Assembly (NCBI GenBank): GCA_025057715.1
Contig: JANWVD010000073.1
Location: forward strand, 1-5,116
Length of the DNA stretch: 5,116 nucleotides
Source of the DNA: Aquificaceae bacterium
GTDB lineage: Bacteria; Aquificota; Aquificia; Aquificales; Aquificaceae
Direction of reading: 5' to 3'
The stretch's first letter is position 1. Each line of letters opens with the position of its first letter. Made by a program: the position numbers and the translations under genes. Below are positions 1-5,116 of the stretch, in pieces. Under the pieces are notes generated by a model that was not told the origin of the DNA, did no database searches, and was given only the letters and a program-made list of their open reading frames with translations.

Positions 1-462
1 GGGGCTTTGGAATTTATTAGGGAGTTTTCACCCTCTGGGGTTGTTTTATCAAACGGTCCTGGAGACCCGCGAAGCGTATATAAGGGGCTTGAAGTTGCTA
101 AGGCGCTAATTGGCAAATTTCCGCTGCTTGGTATATGTCTTGGTCATCAGCTTATCTCGCTTGCCTTAGGTGGTAAGGTTTTCAAGTTAAAGTTTGGTCA
201 TCACGGTGCCAACCATCCCGTGAAAGATTTTAAAACTCAAAGAGTTTTAATTACGTCTCAAAATCATAACTACGCTGTGGATGTATCCTCTGTTAAAGAT
301 GTAGAGATAACGCATGAGAACTTGCTTGATAATACAATTGAAGGATTTGAGATAAAGTCATTGCTTATAAAATGCGTGCAGTTTCATCCCGAAGCCTCGC
401 CCGGACCGGGTGATGCTTTTGACATATTTAAAGATTTTGCATCTATCGTCAATGGGTGTTAG
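1..462 (+). CDS. carA: Carbamoyl-phosphate synthase small subunit, C-terminal part (5' end outside window)
   Basis: This is the class I glutamine amidotransferase domain of CarA. It hydrolyses glutamine and passes ammonia to CarB, which makes carbamoyl phosphate for pyrimidine and arginine synthesis in the cytoplasm. The frame is open from base 1, so the N-terminal domain lies upstream and the TTG at position 7 is not a real start. Visible motifs are LSNGPGDP, the nucleophile elbow GICLGHQ (Cys codon 136-138), the CarA-specific KFGHHGANHPVKD, SQNHNYAVD, and FHPEASPGP with the catalytic His (385-387) and Glu (391-393). The Cys-His-Glu triad is complete. The KFGHHG and HPEASPG signatures separate CarA from TrpG, PabA and GuaA. 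It is not followed by carB; its last 11 bases overlap the start of ftsI, so the two are probably co-transcribed. Confidence 0.96.
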   Translation, partial: GALEFIREFSPSGVVLSNGPGDPRSVYKGLEVAKALIGKFPLLGICLGHQLISLALGGKVFKLKFGHHGANHPVKDFKTQRVLITSQNHNYAVDVSSVKDVEITHENLLDNTIEGFEIKSLLIKCVQFHPEASPGPGDAFDIFKDFASIVNGC

Positions 463-2134
463 GCAAGGAATCGTAATTTTCATCTTCTCATTGGTTTTTT
501 TAGTGGTAATTTTAAGATTCGGATACATCCAATTAATCGGAAGGGAGGATTATGCAGATAAAGTAGCCCGCAGCTTTCCGAACATAAGCGTTATGACAAT
601 TTCTGCGCCAAGGGGGACAATTTACGACAGAAACGGCAACCCGCTTGCAATCAGCGTGCCGACAATTTCTGTTTTTGTCAGCAATACGCAACTTCTTCAA
701 AACAGAGAAGAGCTTGCAAGGAGACTATCGCCAGTTGCAGGCGTAGATGAAAAAGGGATTTTAAAAACCTTTGATAGCGATAAAAGGTCAGTCTGGGTCG
801 TAAGGCACATAGACAAAGATTTCTCCACCTACATAAGAGGATTAATAAAAGAAACTGATAACACGAGCACCGTCGGGATTCAAGAAGAGTTTAAGAGATA
901 CTATCCGCACGGGGTGCTTGCAAGCAATCTCCTCGGCTTTACGAGCGTCGATGGTGAAGGAATTGACGGTCTTGAATATTACTATAACAACTTGCTAAAA
1001 GGTGAGCAAAAGAGGGGGGCTTTTTTAAGAACGAGGAAGTTAGGGAGTCTTGCCAAAAACCCGCTTTGGGAAGAGCCGAAAACTGGCGAGGTTTATCTAA
1101 CAATCGACCTCGGGGTTCAAGCCATAGCAGAGGATATAAAGGAAAAAATCGTCAGACAGTGGTCGCCGAAGGCGGTTGGTATTGTTTTGCTTGATGCAAA
1201 TAGTGGCGAAGTGCTCGCGATGGCTTCCTACCCGAGCTTTGACCCAAACAACCCAAGGGCTTATTCAGAGCAATCCCGTAGAAATAGGGCTGTTACTGAT
1301 GTTTTTGAACCGGGTTCTGTCATGAAGCCTTTCTTCATTGCGCGGGCTTTAGAACTTGGTTATGTAAAGCCAAAGATGTGGTTCGACATTGAGGGCGGGC
1401 GCATACAGGTCTTTGGAAGGAGCGTAAAGGACGTAAAGCCCTCAAGAAGTATGACCCTCGAGCAGGTTTTAATAAAGTCCTCGAATGTTGGAACGATAAA
1501 GGTTGCCAAGTATATGTCCCAAAAGGACACAGAAACCTTGATGAGAGATTTAGGATTAGAAAGGCGCCTCGATATACCAGCGAGCGCCAAGCCTTGGCTT
1601 CCTAATTTTGACTACCCGGCGAACATACTTTATGTAAGCATCGGTCAAGGAATGGCTGTGAACTTGCTTCAGCTTTGCAGTGCTTTTAATGCACTCGCAA
1701 CAAACAAGGTCCTAATGCCGAGGCTTGTATTAGGTCAAGAGTCCAAGGTCATAAAAGAGAACGTCTTTTCCCAAAAGAGCCTAAGATGGGTGCAAGAAAA
1801 CCTAATTAAGGTGGTCGAAGAAGGAACGGGAAAACAGGCAAAGTCAGACCACTTTTATATAGCCGGAAAGACCGGCACCTCTCAGAAGTTTGATAAGGCT
1901 CTGGGTGCATACTCAAGAGAGAAGCTCGTTACTTACTTTGTTGGATACTTCCCTGCGACCAATCCAAAGTTTATTGCAGGTATCATGGTGGATGAGCCAA
2001 GGGGTGAAAACATCTACGGCGGAACTGTGGCAGCTCCTTACTTTAAGGACCTCGTAGAGAGGGTTGCAGTATATTACGGCTTAGAACCCGATAAGCCTAA
2101 GCAAAGCGTTTCTTTGGACCTTAGGGAGCATTAA
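452..2134 (+). CDS. ftsI: Class B penicillin-binding protein, septal peptidoglycan transpeptidase (FtsI/PBP3 type)
   Basis: A 560-residue D,D-transpeptidase that would cross-link peptidoglycan at the division septum. A short cytoplasmic tip and one membrane segment (about residues 5-23) anchor it in the inner membrane. The pedestal begins with APRGTIYDRNGNPLA (52-66). The transpeptidase domain has all three penicillin-binding motifs: SVMK (nucleophile Ser289, Lys292), SSN (343-345) and KTGTS (from Lys473). RNRAV and FEPGS before the nucleophile and GGTVAAP near the end are typical of FtsI/SpoVD rather than PBP2/MrdA. Length is close to E. coli FtsI (588), with no PASTA domain. I chose ATG 452 because the membrane segment follows directly. 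In-frame GTG 410 and ATG 413 would add residues buried in carA. No Shine-Dalgarno sequence is visible, and the 11-base overlap with carA suggests coupled translation. Its last 54 bases overlap bioD on the other strand. The gene lies outside a dcw cluster. Confidence 0.93.
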   Translation: MGVRQGIVIFIFSLVFLVVILRFGYIQLIGREDYADKVARSFPNISVMTISAPRGTIYDRNGNPLAISVPTISVFVSNTQLLQNREELARRLSPVAGVDEKGILKTFDSDKRSVWVVRHIDKDFSTYIRGLIKETDNTSTVGIQEEFKRYYPHGVLASNLLGFTSVDGEGIDGLEYYYNNLLKGEQKRGAFLRTRKLGSLAKNPLWEEPKTGEVYLTIDLGVQAIAEDIKEKIVRQWSPKAVGIVLLDANSGEVLAMASYPSFDPNNPRAYSEQSRRNRAVTDVFEPGSVMKPFFIARALELGYVKPKMWFDIEGGRIQVFGRSVKDVKPSRSMTLEQVLIKSSNVGTIKVAKYMSQKDTETLMRDLGLERRLDIPASAKPWLPNFDYPANILYVSIGQGMAVNLLQLCSAFNALATNKVLMPRLVLGQESKVIKENVFSQKSLRWVQENLIKVVEEGTGKQAKSDHFYIAGKTGTSQKFDKALGAYSREKLVTYFVGYFPATNPKFIAGIMVDEPRGENIYGGTVAAPYFKDLVERVAVYYGLEPDKPKQSVSLDLREH

Positions 2135-2734
2135 ACCGTCGCATCTTTTTAGCTTAATTGGCTCTATGCTCGTTAATTCTTTAATTATTTGTGGGTTTCT
2201 CTCTTCTGATACATCTTTTCCCTCAAAAGGGGTCATGATAATGCCAAGGAGCTCTACGCCCATCGAGCGAAGATAATGAAAAGAGAGCAGAGTATGGTTT
2301 ATTGTCCCAAGACCTGCGCGAGATACTAAAATAGTTGGTATTCCAAGAGCTTTGGCAAGATTGGCGTAGTTTAAACTTGAGTTAATGGGGACGCAAATGC
2401 CGCCTGCGCCTTCAACAAGCAAAAAATCAAACTCCTTTTGAAGCTCTATGAATCTGTTTTTTATAAAATCCTCTGATATTACTATTTTCTCATCAAGACT
2501 TGCGGCATACGGGGAGACGGGGGGCTTGAAAGTATAGCAGGTGGCTCTTTTGATATCCTGGTTTGTGACAGAGCATAAAAGCGCGGTATCTTCGGGGATT
2601 TTTGTCACTCCTGTCTCAACGGGTTTGAAGTATCCTACCTTTACGCCCTTTTGACGAAGAGAAAGTGCAACGTTATAGCAAACAAAGGTCTTACCGACCG
2701 AAGTATCCGTTGCGGTTATGAGAACTGCCTTCAC
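2081..2734 (-). CDS. bioD: ATP-dependent dethiobiotin synthetase
   Basis: BioD closes the ureido ring of dethiobiotin from 7,8-diaminopelargonic acid, CO2 and ATP, the penultimate step of biotin synthesis, in the cytoplasm. The product is 217 residues (E. coli BioD about 225). The P-loop ATDTSVGKT is at 8-16, with Ala where GTDT is common. FKPVETG (36-42) carries the substrate Lys37; FKPPVSPYAA follows at 69-78, the switch region VEGAGGICVPI at 108-118 and GLGTINHTLL at 141-150. The order and spacing are those of BioD rather than CobQ/CobB or ParA. The start is GTG (2734-2732): an in-frame TAA lies directly upstream, so no earlier start exists. No Shine-Dalgarno sequence is visible. The 3' end overlaps the convergent ftsI by 54 bases, and the 5' end is 18 bases from the divergent oxidoreductase gene. 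No other bio gene is in the window. Confidence 0.95.
   Translation of the reverse strand: MKAVLITATDTSVGKTFVCYNVALSLRQKGVKVGYFKPVETGVTKIPEDTALLCSVTNQDIKRATCYTFKPPVSPYAASLDEKIVISEDFIKNRFIELQKEFDFLLVEGAGGICVPINSSLNYANLAKALGIPTILVSRAGLGTINHTLLSFHYLRSMGVELLGIIMTPFEGKDVSEERNPQIIKELTSIEPIKLKRCDGLMLPKVQRNALLRLIGF
2096..2125. terminator. Bulged stem-loop in the ftsI/bioD 3' overlap, possible transcript end
   Basis: CCTAAG (2096-2101) pairs with CTTAGG (2120-2125), and CAAAG (2102-2106) pairs with CTTTG (2112-2116). This gives an 11-bp stem with a five-base loop (2107-2111) and a three-base bulge (2117-2119). It codes for the C-terminal tails of both FtsI and BioD, near both stop codons. Neither strand has a run of T directly after the stem, so it is not a classical Rho-independent terminator. 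It could be a bidirectional transcript-end structure, a stability element, or chance. Confidence 0.35.
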
Positions 2735-2746
2735 TTAAAATATCTT
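2718..2746 (+). promoter_or_regulatory. Candidate sigma70-type promoter for the oxidoreductase-thiL operon
   Basis: ATGAGA (2718-2723, 4 of 6 to TTGACA) and TATCTT (2741-2746, 4 of 6 to TATAAT) are separated by exactly 17 bases. Six bases follow before the ATG at 2753, so transcription would begin at or next to the start codon. The -35 lies inside the bioD coding region and the -10 inside the dyad. On the other strand TAAGAT (2747 down to 2742, 4 of 6) could be a -10 for bioD, but I see no good -35 there. The match is weak; the forced short gap makes some such arrangement likely. Confidence 0.35.
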
Positions 2747-2749
2747 AAG
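2734..2749. promoter_or_regulatory. 16-base dyad between divergent bioD and oxidoreductase starts, possible operator
   Basis: CTTAAAATATCTTAAG differs from its own reverse complement by a single mismatched pair (positions 6 and 11), so 14 of 16 bases are symmetric. It fills most of the 18-base gap and touches the first base of the bioD GTG. It does not match the BirA or BioR operator patterns I know. A site here could control both directions at once. An AT-rich chance palindrome is the main alternative. Confidence 0.35.
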
Positions 2750-2752
2750 ACC

Positions 2753-3520
2753 ATGAGGGCGCTTTTGATAGGCGGGGGAAGAATGGGGAGGAAATACCTG
2801 CAAAAGCTTATCTCAATGGGCATTGACACCTCTCTTTGTGACATAGATACCTCGAAAAAAATAGACGGCATACGCTTTTTCTCAAGCGTGGACGACGCTC
2901 TTGAAGAGACTTTTGAGATTGCTTTCGTTGCAATTGACCCTTCGATGCACGTTGAAATATCAAGCAAGCTCCTCTCACAGGGCATTTATGTGCTTCTTGA
3001 AAAGCCCCCAGCAACGAGCTTGGACGAGTTTTTAAAAATATCAAACCACGAAAACCTCAGAATCTCGGAGATAGAGAGTTTCACCATGTGCGCAAGCCTT
3101 CTTAAAGAGCCTAAAACCTCTCTTGATATTTACCGCTTTGGCAAATTAAAAGGGTATCTTTCCCCGCTTTACGACCTTGCTTGGCATGATTTATACCTTC
3201 TTCAGAGATTTGAAGATATTTCCTTAAACGCGCTATCGCGCAAGGGGAATATTTGGAGGGTTTATGGGTTTATAAAAGATGTAGAATTTTCGCTCTGCGT
3301 TGCATGGGAGCATCCATCCCCGATGAGAGTTTGGCGCATTGACTCTGATTTGACCTTTGACTTTTCTCAGGATAAGGTATTTAAGTCAGGTCAGGTCATT
3401 TCCGAGGGCTCTTGGGATAGACTCGAGAGAATGATTAAAGCCTTTATTGAGGGAAAGCTCGAAAGAGATAGCGTTCAAAGGGCTTTGAAAAACTTTCAGC
3501 TCATAGAGAGCTTATCATGA
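2753..3520 (+). CDS. Short Gfo/Idh/MocA-family NAD(P)-dependent oxidoreductase, substrate unknown
   Basis: A 255-residue cytoplasmic protein. It starts with a Rossmann beta-strand and dinucleotide-binding loop LLIGGGRMG (GxGxxG at 7-12), then an acidic D30-I-D32 where the second strand usually ends. AFVAIDPSMH (57-66) leads to the EKPPA motif (83-87), whose EKP is the family signature near the nicotinamide. DLAWHDLYLL (141-150) matches the usual D-x3-HD substrate-site pattern, with His145 and Asp146. Family members are usually about 330-370 residues, so the C-terminal sheet domain must be reduced. ATG 2753 is chosen because the fold begins there; in-frame codons back to 2651 lie antisense to bioD and do not resemble the family. 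There is no clear Shine-Dalgarno sequence. It overlaps thiL by four bases and probably shares its transcript. A thiamine link is possible from this pairing but unproven. Confidence 0.82.
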   Translation: MRALLIGGGRMGRKYLQKLISMGIDTSLCDIDTSKKIDGIRFFSSVDDALEETFEIAFVAIDPSMHVEISSKLLSQGIYVLLEKPPATSLDEFLKISNHENLRISEIESFTMCASLLKEPKTSLDIYRFGKLKGYLSPLYDLAWHDLYLLQRFEDISLNALSRKGNIWRVYGFIKDVEFSLCVAWEHPSPMRVWRIDSDLTFDFSQDKVFKSGQVISEGSWDRLERMIKAFIEGKLERDSVQRALKNFQLIESLS

Positions 3521-4443
3521 AAATATCTGAAATCGGCGAAGATGGCTTAATAAACAGAATTGTAAACATTTTAAAAACCTCCTACATAGGCGATGATACC
3601 GCGCATGTGAGTACGGATGGCTTAAATTTATCGCTTACTTGCGATATATTGATTGAAAATAGACACTTTTTGAGAAGTTATCCACCTTCTTTTATAGGTT
3701 GGAAGGCAATTTCTGTGAATGTAAGCGACATAGTAGCAAGCGGTGCAAAACCTCTCTGGGCTTTAGTTAGCATCGCTCTTCCAAATATTGAGGTTTCTTA
3801 TATTGAGGCTCTTTACGAGGGTATAAAGAGTGCATGTGAGTTTTACGGTCTTGAGGTAGTTGGGGGAAATTTAAGCTCTTCTGAGCTTATAAGCATTGAT
3901 GTTTTTATGGTTGGTAAAACAAAGAGAGCTCTTAGGCGCTTTGGTGCCTCGCCTGGCGAGGGCGTTTTTGTAAGCGGGACCTTGGGGGATTCAAAAGCGG
4001 GGCTTGAGATTTTACTATCAAACAAAAAAGACCTAACTGATTTTGAAAATTATCTTGTTGAGCGCCATCTAAGACCTACTGCAAGGATTGACATGCTTGA
4101 GCATATAGTCAAAAACGCAAGCGCTTGCATGGATATAAGCGACGGGCTTTTAAGAGACCTCGACCGCCTTGCAAAGAGAAGCAAGGTTGGGATAGAACTC
4201 TATCCAGAGTCCATCCCATTATCTAAGGAATTAAAAACCTATGCGCGATTAAACTCAAAAGACGCTCTTGAGCTTGCGATGATTGGCGGAGAAGACTATC
4301 AGCTCCTTTGGACTCAGAGCGAGAGCTCTGTTAATGTCTTTCTCGATATGCATCAAATTGGCAGGGTTATTGAGGGTGAGGGAATCTATATTAAGGGCTC
4401 TGGTCCAATTGAGATTAAGGGCTTTGACCATTTTGCGCCATGA
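3517..4443 (+). CDS. thiL: Thiamine-monophosphate kinase
   Basis: ThiL phosphorylates thiamine monophosphate with ATP to give thiamine diphosphate, the active cofactor, in the cytoplasm. The product is 308 residues (E. coli 325), of the PurM/SelD-like ATP-binding superfamily. Motifs in order: GDD (25-27), TCDILIENRHF (41-51, Asp43), GWKAISVNVSDIVASGAKP (61-79, Asp71), VVGGN (114-118), MDISDGLLRDL (205-215, Asp206 and Asp209) and MIGGEDYQLL (255-264). These aspartates are the usual Mg-ATP ligands. The third glycine-rich motif reads GGN where GGD is common; Asn can occupy this place in relatives. The start ATG overlaps the stop of the preceding gene (ATGA). A weak GAGAG six bases upstream (3506-3510) may act as ribosome binding site, with coupling likely. 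The stop codon lies in the hairpin that ends the operon. Confidence 0.95.
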   Translation: MKISEIGEDGLINRIVNILKTSYIGDDTAHVSTDGLNLSLTCDILIENRHFLRSYPPSFIGWKAISVNVSDIVASGAKPLWALVSIALPNIEVSYIEALYEGIKSACEFYGLEVVGGNLSSSELISIDVFMVGKTKRALRRFGASPGEGVFVSGTLGDSKAGLEILLSNKKDLTDFENYLVERHLRPTARIDMLEHIVKNASACMDISDGLLRDLDRLAKRSKVGIELYPESIPLSKELKTYARLNSKDALELAMIGGEDYQLLWTQSESSVNVFLDMHQIGRVIEGEGIYIKGSGPIEIKGFDHFAP

Positions 4444-4461
4444 AATGGCGCGTTTTATAAT
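4433..4461 (+). promoter_or_regulatory. Candidate sigma70-type promoter of oadA/pycB, probably giving a leaderless mRNA
   Basis: A perfect TATAAT (4456-4461) lies 17 bases after TTGCGC (4433-4438; TTG matches TTGACA, 3 of 6). Only six bases separate the -10 from the ATG at 4468, so transcription should begin at or within a base or two of the start codon. The -35 and spacer are the terminator hairpin of thiL. GAAG touches the ATG and cannot serve as a normal Shine-Dalgarno sequence. Confidence 0.6.
4435..4456 (+). terminator. Rho-independent terminator of the oxidoreductase-thiL operon
   Basis: GCGCCAT (4435-4441) and ATGGCGC (4445-4451) form a perfect 7-bp stem around a GAA loop, extended by a possible T-G pair (4434/4452) and followed by TTTT. 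The stem begins inside the thiL coding region and contains the first base of the stop codon. The T run is short, so termination may be partial and some read-through into the next gene is possible. There is no T tract on the other strand, so it acts one way. Confidence 0.72.
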
Positions 4462-4467
4462 CTGAAG

Positions 4468-5116
4468 ATGAGACGTATAGAGATAACAGATGTCTCTTTA
4501 AGAGATGGGGTTCAGTCCTTGCTTGCAACTAGGGTCAGAACTGAGGATATGCTCGAAGCGCTCGAGGTGCTTGATAGATGTGGCTTTTGGTCTCTCGAGG
4601 TTTGGGGCGGTGCTACCTTTGATGTTTGCCTTAGGTATCTTAAGGAAGACCCGTGGGAGAGGCTAAGGAAGTTTAAGGAGGTTGCTAAAAACACCCGCCT
4701 TGAGATGCTTCTTAGGGGTCAAAATGTCGTAGGCTATCGCCACTATGCGGATGATGTCGTAGAGAGCTTTGTAAAGGCAGCTTTTGATAATGGTATCTCT
4801 GTCTTTAGGATTTTCGATGCTTTAAATGATGTTAGAAATATGGAAGTTTCGATAAAGACTGCAAAGAGCATCGGCGCTGTGGTAAAGGGCGTTTTATCTT
4901 ACGCAATAAGCCCGGTTCATACTGTTGAATATTATGTAAAAGTAGCAAAAGAGCTCTTAGAGCTTGGGGTTGATATTCTTTCAATCAAAGACCAAGCTGG
5001 CATCCTTTCACCAAAGCGTGCTTATGAGCTTGTGAGGGCTTTAAAGAGCGAGTTTCCCAATGTTTTGGTTCATCTTCATACGCAAACGACAGCGGACCTT
5101 GCGCAAATGGCGCAGC
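4468..5116 (+). CDS. oadA: Biotin-dependent carboxyltransferase: pyruvate carboxylase subunit B / oxaloacetate decarboxylase alpha subunit, N-terminal part (3' end outside window)
   Basis: These 216 codons form most of a DRE-TIM barrel that moves CO2 between carboxybiotin and a 2-oxo acid. Motifs: DVSLRDGVQSLLATR (8-22), GFWSLEVWGGATFDVCLR (39-56), ED-PWERLR (60-67), LLRGQNVVGYRHYADDVV (81-98), FRIFDALNDVRN (113-124), SPVHTVEYYV (148-157), SIKDQAG (172-178) and VHLHT (201-205). Expected metal ligands Asp13, Lys174 (carbamylated in relatives), His202 and His204 are present. Two conserved spots differ: RDGVQS replaces the usual RDAHQS, and after HLHT comes QTTAD where relatives have H-x-TSG; Thr208 still aligns with the biotin-contacting threonine. 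The biotinylation domain would lie beyond the window. It could be the B subunit of a two-part pyruvate carboxylase, the decarboxylase alpha subunit, or a 2-oxoglutarate carboxylase subunit as in Hydrogenobacter; the fragment cannot decide. It appears to have its own promoter. Confidence 0.93.
   Translation, partial: MRRIEITDVSLRDGVQSLLATRVRTEDMLEALEVLDRCGFWSLEVWGGATFDVCLRYLKEDPWERLRKFKEVAKNTRLEMLLRGQNVVGYRHYADDVVESFVKAAFDNGISVFRIFDALNDVRNMEVSIKTAKSIGAVVKGVLSYAISPVHTVEYYVKVAKELLELGVDILSIKDQAGILSPKRAYELVRALKSEFPNVLVHLHTQTTADLAQMAQ

Noticed and set aside
410..451. Earlier ftsI start at GTG 410 or ATG 413
   Set aside because: It would add 13 or 14 residues encoded inside carA ahead of an already complete membrane anchor; no Shine-Dalgarno sequence favours it. 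It cannot be fully excluded.
1360..1590. 76-codon minus-strand open frame inside ftsI
   Set aside because: It lies antisense to the transpeptidase domain, which is fully explained by ftsI, and its translation resembles no family.
2651..2752. N-terminal extension of the oxidoreductase upstream of ATG 2753
   Set aside because: These codons are antisense to bioD, and the Rossmann strand with its glycine loop starts right after ATG 2753, as is usual for the family.
2731..3044. Two overlapping minus-strand open frames opposite the oxidoreductase
   Set aside because: They are shadows of a well-supported plus-strand gene and show no recognisable motif. The one that reaches 2731 does not fuse in frame with bioD, which has a TAA directly before its GTG.
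3843..4025. Minus-strand 60-codon open frame inside thiL
   Set aside because: It is antisense to conserved ThiL motifs and has no independent support.
4283..4465. Plus-strand 60-codon open frame across the end of thiL
   Set aside because: It is a frame-shifted reading of the ThiL C-terminus that runs through the terminator and promoter, with no family resemblance.
4444..4467. Riboswitch or leader RNA before oadA, or a TPP riboswitch near thiL
   Set aside because: The gap is only 24 bases and is explained by the terminator and promoter; no thi-box-like sequence is seen upstream of the oxidoreductase-thiL operon.
4512..4694. Minus-strand 60-codon open frame inside oadA
   Set aside because: It is antisense to the most conserved part of the carboxyltransferase and so is most likely a coding shadow.

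Overview
This is a very compact bacterial chromosomal segment of six genes, the first and last cut by the window edges. No mobile element, CRISPR array, tRNA or rRNA is visible, and no stretch of even 30 bases lies outside a gene. In order: the C-terminal half of carA (+), a class B penicillin-binding protein of FtsI type (+), bioD (-), a short Gfo/Idh/MocA-type oxidoreductase (+), thiL (+), and the first 216 codons of a biotin-dependent carboxyltransferase of the OadA/PycB type (+).

Layout. carA and ftsI overlap by 11 bases, which suggests one transcript with coupled translation. ftsI and bioD converge and their coding regions overlap by 54 bases, so no untranslated terminator fits between them; a long bulged stem-loop lies inside the overlap. 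bioD and the oxidoreductase diverge with only 18 bases between their start codons. That gap carries a near-perfect 16-base dyad, and any promoters must reach into the coding regions. The oxidoreductase and thiL overlap by four bases (ATGA) and look like a two-gene operon. It ends in a GC-rich hairpin that includes the thiL stop codon. A good sigma70-type promoter overlaps that hairpin and places the expected transcription start at or next to the ATG of the carboxyltransferase gene, which suggests a leaderless mRNA.

Functions. The genes cover housekeeping and cofactor metabolism: carbamoyl phosphate for pyrimidines and arginine (CarA), septal peptidoglycan cross-linking (FtsI), biotin synthesis (BioD), thiamine diphosphate formation (ThiL), and biotin-dependent carboxylation or decarboxylation of a 2-oxo acid (OadA/PycB). 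The only clear functional link is that BioD helps make the cofactor OadA/PycB uses.

Organism. ftsI means a bacterium with a peptidoglycan wall. ftsI lies outside the usual division and cell wall (dcw) cluster and carA is not followed by carB. Genes are tightly packed, arginine is often AGA/AGG, and Shine-Dalgarno sequences are scarce. This would fit a small-genome, possibly thermophilic, deep-branching lineage such as Aquificota or similar, but that is inference and no species can be named. I see no convincing new biological system here. The points most worth following are the overlapping ends, the divergent dyad and the apparent leaderless starts.
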